From: Brienomyrus brachyistius
Taxonomy: Eukaryota; Chordata; Actinopteri; Osteoglossiformes; Mormyridae
Direction of reading: 5' to 3'
NCBI RefSeq assembly: GCF_023856365.1
Contig: NC_064542.1
Span: forward strand, 10,037,363 to 10,101,362
DNA: 64,000 nucleotides
The notes under the pieces are model-generated. The model worked only from the letters and a program-made list of their open reading frames with translations, did not search any database and had not been told where the DNA came from. The position numbers and the translations under genes are program-made. Positions 26,001 to 32,975 of this stretch are shown here, piece after piece. Numbering within the stretch: the stretch's first letter is position 1; the number at the start of each line of letters is the position of its first letter.

Positions 26001-26984
26001 CCCAGGACCCTCTGTATATAGAGCAAGAGAGACCACCCAGGGCCCTCTGTGTATAGAGCAAGAGAGACCAGCCAGGGCCATCTGTATATAGAGCAAGAGA
26101 GACCACCCAGGACCCTCTGTATATAGAGCAAGAGAGACCACCCAGGGCCCTCTGTATATAGAGTAAGAGAGACCACCTGGTCCCCAGGGCCCTCTGCGTA
26201 TACAGCAAGAGACACCACCCAAGCCACAGGGACCTCTGTATATAGAGAATTAGGGACAACCCAAGTCCCTTTGAAATATAGAGCATATCAGGGTCCCCAG
26301 GGCCACCAGCATACATATCACAATTAACCACCAGGGGCCTCCAGAGCCTTCTGCATATACAGCACAAGCTGACCCCCACCAGGTAGCCTGGGCCCCTCAG
26401 TGTATACAGTGAGCATTGACCAGCAACATCAGGGGCCTCTGTATCTATAGCAAGAATTGATGCCCTGGGCCTCTTGACATATACAGCACAAGTTAACCAC
26501 AAGGGCTCCCAGCCTATAGGGTGCAAGGGGACTACCGGGGCCCCTGGGGCTTATACACACCGAGCCATGGCAAACTCGACCCCGGTCCCAGAAGTGTGAG
26601 GCAACAGTGCTAACTACTGCGCCACCCCATGCTAGAGTAAATAAAATGCAAAAAGCGCACTCTTAATCGTGAGAGCAGCCCCCGTTATTTGCCATTTGCC
26701 TCACACGCCTGCCTCGGTCTTCTGCCCCGCCCGCAGTGACAGCCCCCAGCTCGCCTCTGAGCCCCCCCCTGTCGCCGGCCTTCTCCCCACTGGAGCTGCC
26801 CCTGACCAGCAGGAACGGCGAGTGCACCGTGTGCTTCGACCAGGAGGTGGACACCGTCATTTACACCTGCGGACACATGTGCCTCTGCAACGACTGCGGC
26901 CTCAAGCTGAAGAAGCAGATCAGCGCCTGCTGCCCCATCTGCCGCAGGCCCATCAAGGACGTCATCAAGACGTACCGGCCGTGA
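2021..26984 (+). CDS. neurl1b: Neuralized E3 ubiquitin-protein ligase 1B (five coding exons)
   Basis: Joined exons: 2021-2051, 22506-23078, 24452-25171, 25263-25388, 26737-26984. All introns are GT-AG, every coding junction is phase 1, and the sum is 1698 nt, giving 565 residues plus stop; I recall the human protein as about 555 residues. Order: an MGN N-terminus, NHR1 (about 49-201), a low-complexity linker, NHR2 (about 288-442), an acidic/serine linker with a DDSDSD motif, and a C-terminal C3HC4 RING (C513, C516, C528, H530, C534, C537, C549, C552). Family knowledge: NHR domains bind Notch ligands and the RING recruits E2, so the enzyme ubiquitinates Delta/Jagged ligands and drives their endocytosis. 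The linker motifs QSSP, DDSDSD and SSASESSL, and RING residues such as CTVCFD, fit NEURL1B better than NEURL1. The exons are GC-rich and the introns AT-rich. No frameshift is seen. The family call is very secure; exon 1 is inferred. Confidence 0.9.
7550..7712. mobile_element. Fold-back (palindromic) MITE
   Basis: The two ends are long imperfect inverted repeats: the left arm contains GGGACCCGCAGACAGTCCATG and the right arm carries its complement (CATGGATTGTCTGCAGGTCC). The ends resemble CA(G/A)TGTTTCCCAA and its complement. Related copies or half copies occur at 11262-11402, 11480-11565, 31278-31455 and 56362-56490. It has no coding capacity. This looks like a non-autonomous DNA element of the kind frequent in teleosts; the superfamily is unresolved. 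Confidence 0.7.
9700..10565 (+). mobile_element. Decayed hAT-type element with BED-finger remnant
   Basis: An open stretch at 9957-10111 encodes a BED-type zinc-finger start, with VWRNF and CKLCHAKL motifs, then hits a stop; the histidine part (RAHIARHH) continues in another frame just downstream. No transposase catalytic core follows. The right end terminates in CCCATCCCTG, matching typical hAT termini, and the DNA inside both ends contains related TATTGCGATTC-like and AATCGATTC-like subterminal repeats. The left terminus is not clearly preserved, so its coordinate is approximate. Confidence 0.6.
9957..10111 (+). pseudogene. BED zinc-finger fragment of a hAT transposase
   Basis: Fifty-one codons from ATG to TGA encode an acidic start, then VWRNF and the Cys pair CKLC expected of a ZBED/hAT BED finger. 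The His pair needed to complete the finger is read only after a frame change past the stop (about 10115-10150). The protein is therefore broken and no dimerisation or catalytic region remains. Confidence 0.6.
11262..11402 (-). repeat. Half copy of fold-back element with 80-bp extension
   Basis: Read on the minus strand, this matches 31278-31455 over about 140 bp: an AAGTCAAAACTAA block, then TTTTACGTGCTTGTCA, then GATGTAAGGTAATCTGTAGG, then the fold-back arm with GGGACCT. The shared DNA extends beyond the palindromic MITE seen at 7550, so both loci descend from a longer parent element or a composite one. Confidence 0.6.
11480..11565 (+). repeat. Half copy of the fold-back MITE
   Basis: It contains the arm GGAGCAAAAATGCGGACTG followed by GTGGGTCCTCGAAGGACC and GGGTTGGGAAACAC, the same arm seen at 7650-7712. 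The opposite arm is missing, so this is a truncated insertion. Confidence 0.6.
12385..12650 (+). repeat. Interspersed GTGGGGAC repeat
   Basis: It begins with TTTGTGGGGACTCGCCACTC, carries CTAATCCCAACAATGACAAC, then an AT-rich middle, and then an inverted pair: TGTCCCCACAATGATG near 12552 and CATTGTGGGGACATTTGG near 12588. It ends in a CA-rich tail near 12634. A second partial copy lies at 25495-25580 in neurl1b intron 4. This looks like a teleost dispersed element with a microsatellite tail; its class is unknown to me. Confidence 0.6.
13675..13815 (+). repeat. tRNA-type SINE fragment
   Basis: The segment has a tRNA-like layout: GTGGCTCCGCCGGATAGGAG (A-box-like) followed about 35 bp later by GCCCATTCAAATCCCAGG (B-box-like), then a short unrelated body. 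It resembles the head of the better preserved SINE at 60833-61104 (GTGGCTCTGTGGGC ... GGTCGCCGATTCAAG). It lacks a clear tail and flanking duplication. Confidence 0.5.
15699..15857 (-). mobile_element. SINE tail and body, minus orientation
   Basis: It starts with TCCATCCATCTTCCAACCAC, the complement of the AATAAGTGG...ATGGATGG tail seen in other SINE copies of this window, and runs into degraded body sequence. Its head would lie at the high-coordinate end, which is exactly where the 48-bp minisatellite begins. The body is too degenerate for exact boundaries. Confidence 0.5.
15858..16853. repeat. 48-bp minisatellite, about 21 units
   Basis: About 21 head-to-tail units of 48 bp run across this interval; each contains GCCACCATGCCAACCCTGCA followed by GTGGTGAGCAAAC and a GCGACCCACTG block. 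Units differ at only a few positions (GTG or CTG, GCG or ACG, TGTG or GGTG). Because 48 is divisible by three and the unit lacks stops in several frames, long repetitive open frames exist on both strands (up to 377 codons on the minus strand). They encode only a 16-residue repeat and I regard them as non-genic. The array lies in neurl1b intron 1 and is a likely length-variable locus. Confidence 0.93.
17278..17410. promoter_or_regulatory. CpG-rich patch in neurl1b intron 1
   Basis: Within otherwise AT-rich intron DNA, about 130 bp is dense in CG dinucleotides (for example CGCGCTTCCGAGCCGCGCTC). It could be an intronic enhancer, an alternative promoter or an eroding CpG island. I see no in-phase exon with a donor that would join exon 2. 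Confidence 0.3.
17981..18552. mobile_element. TA-flanked MITE with 24-bp terminal repeats
   Basis: The left end reads CCGTATTTTTCGGACCATAA followed by GATGCAC, and the right end is its near-perfect complement (GTGCGTC then TTATGGTCCGAAAAATACGG). A TA dinucleotide flanks each side (17979-17980 and 18553-18554), the target duplication typical of Tc1/mariner-type insertions. The 572-bp interior has no transposase, so this is a non-autonomous element. Confidence 0.85.
20755..21215 (+). repeat. Possible solo LTR
   Basis: The block begins GTGACAGGATCCTGCCCTGT and, about 400 bp later, has a polyadenylation-like TCTAATAAAGTTCCCTGATT, the layout of many teleost gypsy LTRs. It contains a TG/TA microsatellite at 20916-20941. 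No internal retrotransposon sequence adjoins it and I could not define a flanking duplication, so the call is tentative. Confidence 0.35.
22506..23078 (+). CDS. neurl1b: neurl1b coding exon 2 (NHR1)
   Basis: Acceptor CGCAG ends at 22505 and donor GTGAGT starts at 23079. The exon encodes residues 11-201 and one extra base. It holds the complete first Neuralized homology repeat, recognisable by [54 protein letters not shown] and YWAKALPE. The NHR beta-sandwich is the ligand-binding module of the family. The exon is strongly GC-rich at third positions. Confidence 0.95.
23079..24451 (+). other. neurl1b intron 2
   Basis: The intron is 1373 bp. It holds a repeat related to 37690-37810 (at about 23320-23420), a run of 22 G at 23557-23578, and a run of 22 C at 24426-24447 that forms the pyrimidine tract of the exon 3 acceptor. 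I see no exon inside it. Confidence 0.8.
23320..23420 (+). repeat. Dispersed repeat, partner at 37690-37810
   Basis: It shares GTGACTCTTTATACTCA, GAAACAAAATCTTGGTC and CTGAACTTTC-type blocks with the complement of 37690-37810, spaced similarly. Its class is unknown. Confidence 0.5.
24452..25171 (+). CDS. neurl1b: neurl1b coding exon 3 (linker and NHR2)
   Basis: Acceptor CCCACAG ends at 24451 and donor GTATGC begins at 25172. The exon encodes residues 203-441 plus partial codons at both ends. After a Ser/Ala/Asn-rich linker beginning ESTFADS it contains the second NHR, with [53 protein letters not shown] and a WVFFTLHG strand. The donor is GTATGC rather than the GTRAGT consensus but phase and homology support it. 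Confidence 0.94.
25263..25388 (+). CDS. neurl1b: neurl1b coding exon 4 (acidic/Ser linker)
   Basis: The exon is 126 bp, lies between TTCAG and GTAAGT, and encodes [15 protein letters not shown], a DDSDSD acidic patch and SSASESSL. These motifs are diagnostic for the NEURL1B linker between NHR2 and the RING, and give the paralogue call. Confidence 0.92.
25585..25728 (-). mobile_element. SINE body, left part of a split copy
   Basis: The complement of the teleost SINE body is recognisable (CCTCAGCATGTGTTCGGACT, AGGAAACCCCACAACGAC, GGGAGAACATGCAAA). It stops where the head should continue; the head reappears about 820 bp downstream at 26548. Confidence 0.65.
25915..26540. repeat. 35-bp-period minisatellite
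   Basis: A unit containing GACCACCCAGGGCCCTCTGT followed by ATATAGAGCAAGAGA recurs with a 35-bp period in the clean part (about 25970-26215) and decays to longer, degenerate units toward 26540. Long minus-strand frames over it encode only repetitive peptide and are not genes. It lies between the two parts of a split SINE. Confidence 0.85.
26548..26632 (-). mobile_element. SINE head, right part of a split copy
   Basis: It contains the complement of the SINE head: GAAGTGTGAGGCAACAGTGC and TAACTACTGCGCCACCCCATG. With 25585-25728 it makes one SINE interrupted by the 35-bp minisatellite. Confidence 0.6.
26737..26984 (+). CDS. neurl1b: neurl1b coding exon 5 (RING, stop)
   Basis: Acceptor CCCGCAG ends at 26736; the frame enters at [14 protein letters not shown] and ends with TGA at 26982-26984. 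The last 53 residues form a C3HC4 RING with spacing C-x2-C-x11-C-x-H-x3-C-x2-C-x11-C-x2-C, all eight ligands present. The terminus IKTYRP is typical of the family. This domain binds the E2 enzyme and is required for ligand ubiquitination. Confidence 0.96.
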
Positions 26985-27420
26985 GGGCGACTCGGGCCGT
27001 GCGGACAGCTCTGGTCATATGTGACCCAAGCGCGGTCTGACCGCGGGCTCCTTTCTTGGCTGAACTTGTCTGGACTTCTCTCCCTGTCTCTTCTCTCTGT
27101 CGGTAACCTTACAGAAATGTTACACACAACCAAATCGGAGAGTCGGGGGTCTTTATCACTACCTGTCTTTTTATCGGAAACCTGCCAGTGCCTTTGACAG
27201 TCTGGTGAAAAAATGTCTATTTTGTTCTTGTACATAATACATGTTTGACAATCACGATTGCTATATTTTTACAAGAAAAGGTGAAAAGAGTCAGTGGTAC
27301 TTTTGACACTCAAAAATGCGCAAAAGTTTATTTTTAACCAAATGAGAAGGAAGACGTGCTAATTTCACATAATCCCAGACATGTTAATAAGGGAGAGAAT
27401 AAAGAAAGTGCTGTTGGACG
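26985..27420 (+). other. neurl1b: neurl1b 3' UTR with candidate poly(A) signal
   Basis: After the TGA the DNA becomes AT-rich. AATAAA at 27398-27403 is the first canonical signal I see. A longer 3' UTR cannot be excluded, since other AATAAA hexamers lie farther on (for example near 29035). Confidence 0.45.
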
Positions 27421-29165
27421 GGGGGTAAAATCTGTGTCCCTGGAACAGGCAGATGAAACATGTAGATAGGAGGAAAAGTGAGTGATGAGTGAAGATCACC
27501 TGGATACTGCTGTGTTTGGCCGGTCCGCCTCATATACATGAGGAAAGTGCAGCTCCGAGGTATTTTTGTCGGTGAATGTTGGACATAGTTAATGTTCCTG
27601 CATTATTAGAGAAAACATAGTATGCAAATTTAGGAAGCCAAATAAGTAAAATGCAGCAAAATACTGTGATTTGAGGTTGAAGTGTATAGGGAAATATTCT
27701 AAATACTTTTTGGTGGGCATACATTGCAGTTGATAAAGGGTTAAGCAAAAGCTGATGGACCTTTATGATTTGTGTAGTTGAATTGTGGAAAGACAAGTCC
27801 TCCAGACTGTCCGTACTGTTAAAAGCATGATGGAGGCAAATTCTTCATCACCAGACCTGTATTTGATTCAGGGCTACATGTACAGCCAGGTTCCTTGTGT
27901 TCTTAGCAATCATGTACATGGAGCTGAAAGGAAATTCTCAGCTACCAACAAATCGCCATTCACCACTAAGCCAGTGCAGTAGATGCTTTTGATATTGGCA
28001 GGAAGAGACACAGAAAACTCTTTTGACATTATACAGAAAACACTGTCCATGTCTCAATATGTTTCTTCTGTCATGCTTTGCATTTTGTAAGCAAAATCTG
28101 GTTTTCAGCAAGTTCCTTAACTGATACACTATATTCATAGCATATAAGATAGTTTTCAGTAGCTGTCATTAATTCACCAAACTATGTTAAAATAATTCAG
28201 AATTAGAGTGATAATCAGAATGTAGTTTTTTTATGAATGGAGAAGTAATTTATTTCTCAAACACTTTTAGTAGTGCGTTTACGGGATTTTTTTGTTGTCT
28301 TCTAAACATATTCCTGCTGGTAAATTTCACATAATGGTCGCTGTTCCCAGCTGGCTTAGGTGAGAGTATCTCATATTGCAGAAATGAATTGGGGCTCACA
28401 AGTAACATTACACAGATCTCCTTCAGTAAATCCTGTTCCTGTTTTGTAGCCATCATAGTGGGACTTGTTTTTAGTGTCACCCAGTTGCTGTCCACCCTGA
28501 AGAGTGTGAGGGTTAAGATGACACACTGCTTTCGGAGGCTGCACTATGGTCCTGAGTGGAGAACTCTGCCTATAATGTCTCCCCAGCAGAAACGGGAGAG
28601 TAAATCCTTACAGTGCCTTATGCAAGCCTTTGCACTATTCCCTGGGGAAATTACATGTTACACAAATATTTCACGAATCACTAAAAGTACTTTGGCATTA
28701 ATCGAGGGCCGTGCTACACCATATGCAAGGAATGGGCATAAAGCATTATACACCGAAATATCAGTTGAAAGAAATTACATGAACTCATGTTTGTTTTACT
28801 GGAACCCAGTGTGGCGTACTGTAGTCTCCCAGCTGCTGCCAGAATTACACACTTCATTGTTTGACAGACTGGAAAGTCTCCTGTTTGTAGTAGGATCCAA
28901 TCAAAATGGTGAAGTAGGAGTATTAATTCTGCTCTGTGGGAATTCAGATCAATATCCTCTGAGGAAGCTATAGAAAGGACTATAGGCTAATTTTGAAGCT
29001 TTTTTTGTCCACAGAACAACATCCCAGCAAATCAAATAAAGGTTTTCCAGGCAAAATCAAGTGGAACACTAGAGGGCAGCAAAGAGCTACATTAACTGTG
29101 TTTGCGTTCCACAACTTTAATACACTATATATTATCTATATCACTTTTCAGACATTTCTCAGCTT

Positions 29166-29206
29166 ATATATATATATATATGTATATATATTTGTGTGTG
29201 TGTGTG
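29166..29206. repeat. TA / TG microsatellite
   Basis: A (TA)n run passes into (TG)n. It is simple sequence with no other feature. Confidence 0.9.
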
Positions 29207-30987
29207 AGACTAAATCACATAATGTTGCGTTACGCTTTGGTTTGTCTTAGAATGCAGAGAAAGTGTGCAGGTTGTACTGTGTTGCGTGTGTGTGTGAGGT
29301 CATTCATTCGCATGAAACATTTTCCTTTCAGAACTGTGTTGAGCTGTGTGACATTTTTTTGTAATGCGCTGAAGATCCTCTTAGTATTGGTGTAGCACAA
29401 TGAAGTATTTAAAGAACCTTTTTAAAAAAATCAAAAACTATATAAACATCGTCCATAAAGACAGTGTCCAACAACATAAGTCTAACGACGAGCAAAAAAT
29501 CCAGAGGTAGTTTGTTTAAATTTGGTGTTTTGTTCTTTATTGGAGTGAAAGTATCTCGTACTTGCGTATTAGCTCTCGGAATATCATTAGCAGTCTAAGT
29601 CATGCCCTAGCCTTACCACTCACAGACGTGATGTCCTTCTCGTTGACAGTGACAGATGACCAGGTTTTGTTTGGTGCCTTCCTGCTCCTCAGATAACTTA
29701 TGGACTCGACGCAGTTTTGTTTGTAAGTGTGTCAGTGTGTACGTGTGCACTAAGAGGTAGGCGTCATTTTTCTATGAACCCAAAATCTGGACATTTTTTT
29801 TGTTTTGTTTGTATTTACAGCACTGCAGGTATGGAGTTACAGCAGAAATGTCTGTATGACCTTGATTCTAACGTTCGGAGTCCCTCTGAAGACTTTTGTA
29901 GTTGCCACAGTTAAGCGTCGAAGCTTAATTCTGCCAGAAAGCCTCATATGACAGATTCACTTTATAAATAATCGGCTGCAAGTGGTCTGATTGAAGAGGA
30001 ACAGCGGCACAGTGATACTGGCCGATATAACACAGAACAACAGTGTCAGGCAAGCAAAATAAAGGCTTCTACATTTTTATTTCCATGAATACTGCAGAAT
30101 TATGATGCTCTTCTAAGTCTCTGCTTTAGGTTCGTGTTGGTGACTTCAACATGCAGCTTTAATGATGACCTTGTGTAGCAGAGATACACTCACCTGGAAT
30201 AGGATAAATTACTGAGTGACTGAGCCTGCCTGCCTTTACACCCCATCTTTTATCCCCCTTTCTGAGAAACAATCGGGTAAAAAAAAAAAAAAAAAAGGTA
30301 TAACACAAAAATGACTGGAAGGGGATTTTCTCAAAATTCTGTAATAAGATACAGGCTTTCTAATGCTTTGTGGCTTTATGATGTATCTATAAAACGAAAC
30401 AGCAGCTCAAAGTTCCGCCACTCGAGGGAAAGAAGTCAAGCTATTGTACTTAAAACACAAAAAACTTGTGATTTGTGTTATTTTGTTGCATTTTCCCCTC
30501 CATGGTAAATAAAATGATGCCAGCCTATTTAGTAGTCAGTTATTAAATACCGCTTTGGCAACAATTAAGATCTGCTGATACAACTTAAACATGTAAGAAC
30601 TAAGAACAAGCGTGCTATTTCATTTCAGTGGGACTTTTATTCTGTTAAATTAAGTTATGCTTTAGTAATACTGGGAGAGGGAATTGAATCTTTATTGGGA
30701 AAATTGGTTATCAGTCCTGGGAACACTTTCCTACAGACCTACACAAATCTTGCGATGAGCATCATGTGAGTTTGACAATATAAATGCACTGAGTCTGGAA
30801 ACATGCTGCTAAAAGTGACATTATAAACACTGTTATCTAAAATGAGCTCCATTGAAAACAAGCTGTTTTGAAAGAGCTGAACCACATTAAAATGTACTTA
30901 AAATATGTATAAACATTTCACTCTGGTGTCTGGAGTAATTCATGGAGAGTAGCGGGGTCTGCAGCATGTCTGGATAAATGAATTATG

Positions 30988-31160
30988 TCAACCGCAATTG
31001 AGGTCCTGGCAAAAATAAGTCAGATTTACAAAAAAAGAATCTTTTGTATTTGAAAGTGACAGTTGATTTTGTGTTTTAATTTCATTCCTGGAAACATTTT
31101 TTTGCTTCTGTAATGGAATCATTCTGCACCTGTTCTGAAGCAGAAAAGATTGTTAAAAAT
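30988..31160 (+). repeat. Diverged direct repeat, copy A
   Basis: It shares with 32815-32975 a colinear series of blocks: AATTGAGGTC, AGTCAGATTTACAAAAAA, TTTGTGTTTTAA, TTCTGTAATGGAATCATTCT and TTCTGAAGCA. The two copies are about 1.8 kb apart in the same orientation and show many small differences. Either a local duplication or two insertions of one element. Confidence 0.6.
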
Positions 31161-31277
31161 GGTGGCTCAGTTCAATAAAAGTAGCTACGAATCTGGGGTT
31201 AGGAAGTTAATTATTGGCAATAATTGTGTAATATGAAACTCGATGACTGAGATCATTCAGATTCACAAGTCAAAACT

Positions 31278-31455
31278 AAGGGGCTACTACGTTTTACGTG
31301 CTTGTCACTGCACTGTGGTGATGTAAGGTAATCTGTAGGCCGCTGATTCTCAGCCTGGTCTTTAGGGACCTCCAGATGGTCCATGTTTTTGCTCCCTCTA
31401 AGCTTGCTGCCAGAACTGGCTGGGGGTCCTTTGGGACTGGGTTGGGAAGCACAGC
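31278..31455 (+). repeat. Fold-back element copy with 80-bp extension
   Basis: Matches the complement of 11262-11402, including TTTTACGTGCTTGTCA and GATGTAAGGTAATCTGTAGG, then continues across both fold-back arms (GTCCATGTTTTTGCTCCCTC ... GACTGGGTTGGGAAGCAC). Confidence 0.6.
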
Positions 31456-32429
31456 TCTAGGGTGATCTCTCCCCTCTCACACACCCAGAAACTGTACGTA
31501 CCTGTCTATTGCACTGCTCTGTATCTCGGAATACAGCCATAATGTTAATTAATGTTTCTTCCTGTGTGCAGCGCAGAACAGATTGTCCTTCATGTTCAGC
31601 AATGCCAAACTGATTTACCTTTTCAAAATGAAAGTTGACAATGGTATCAAGTTATTGGAAGGAAGTTCTGGAAGGAAGAACTGAAGCCTTAAACACGCAA
31701 TCACTATTTCAACAAAACTTATATTTGTATTTGGTAAAAAGGTTTATAAAAACACCGGCCCCACATTATTGCTGGTCCACTCAGCAGAGTCTTTGTTTCT
31801 GACGAGATCATCTGTGCCAGATTTCCCGAACAGAAAAAATTGATATTCAAACCATCAAAGTAATAACCGGAAGGTGAACAAAGCAGTGCGGCACCATCGC
31901 AGGAAGAGCAGCTCCTGAAATACAAACACACATTCAGAGCACATGCCTGTTACGGATGCATCAGCGGCTGTTTTGTAGTAGACTGATTCTAAACACTTAA
32001 ACTGAGGCACCTTATTGCTGGTCTTTCAGGAATCAGGGCACTGTTCCATCACCAGAAACGCCCTGGGATACAGCTGTCTGGCAGCATCTACTGTACACTG
32101 GGAAGAATGTGGATGCTTCCATCCGGTGCAACTCAGAGTGTGGTCAATAAGACTCCTGGAACAATATTCATCTGACAGTTAAAAGTATAGAGACCAGTAA
32201 TAACAGGAAGTGTTTGGCTGAAGTTATCCTTGCTAAAGGTGTCAGTTCTCGGTTGTGTGAGATTGTATTTCTTCTTTTTCCACATCAGAGAAGTTAGATG
32301 CTGCGCGAAATGCTTGAGAAATGACTTGAGCACCAAGACGTTCGACTTGTTGACGCTGCGTTCCCTCTTTTTTGGTTGCCTCATGTCTCTGTGGCTGGGG
32401 GGGGTCTGACTGCCACCTCGGCTCTTTGC

Positions 32430-32545
32430 TTGTGGAGTTTGCATGTCCTCGTGCATTGCATGCTCCCTCTAAATTGCCCATAGCTTGTGATTATGTGTGT
32501 GTTATGTGCCCTGCATCCCATACAGGGTTAGGGTGACTCGCTAAT
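32430..32545 (+). repeat. SINE body fragment
   Basis: Contains GGAGTTTGCATGTCCTCGTG and CTAAATTGCCCATAG and a GTGCCCTGCA block in the order seen in the other + strand SINE copies. The head is missing. Confidence 0.5.
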
Positions 32546-32814
32546 CCACGACAGGGGGACACTATGAGCTTTTAAAACCGAAAGGCTCCCCTGTTTGGCT
32601 AAATAGTTAAATTCTTCTTGTGCTTTTGGTTTGTTTCCTTGATAGAAAAACCCATCCAGCTGTTTCACATTAATATTGGTGAATAGCATGATTAATAGCA
32701 CGATTATAGGAGACTGACTGACACAGCAAGAATTCAGTGCTTTAAGTTTTTAATTGAAATGGTAGTTTACAAATCCTGTCCTAGCTCAGTGTCCTTCCTG
32801 ATACAGATGATTTC

Positions 32815-32975
32815 ATCCACAATTGAGGTCAGGAATCGTAAACATAGTCAGATTTACAAAAAAGAATCTATGTTACTGTTCTTTGATTTGTGTTTTAAGC
32901 TCATTTCTGAAAATTTTTTTTTACTTCTGTAATGGAATCATTCTGCGCTTATTCTGAAGCATAAAAATTGTGGTC
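32815..32975 (+). repeat. Diverged direct repeat, copy B
   Basis: Partner of 30988-31160; the most conserved block is TTCTGTAATGGAATCATTCT. No coding potential. Confidence 0.6.

Larger units (their letters stand above)
25389..26736 (+). other. neurl1b intron 4, repeat-filled
   Basis: A 1348-bp intron made largely of repeats: a partial GTGGGGAC element (25495-25580), two parts of a minus-strand SINE (25585-25728 and 26548-26632) and, between those parts, a 35-bp-period minisatellite. A 30-bp direct repeat containing AATCAGGTATCCAGTAC occurs at 25407 and 25733. Confidence 0.75.

Noticed and set aside
25839..26526. Repetitive minus-strand frames up to 203 codons
   Set aside because: They come from the 35-bp minisatellite in neurl1b intron 4.
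28389..28973. 194-codon plus-strand open frame
   Set aside because: No recognised domain, AT-rich composition, no promoter or splice context; it looks like a chance frame, although it is the longest unexplained non-repetitive one.
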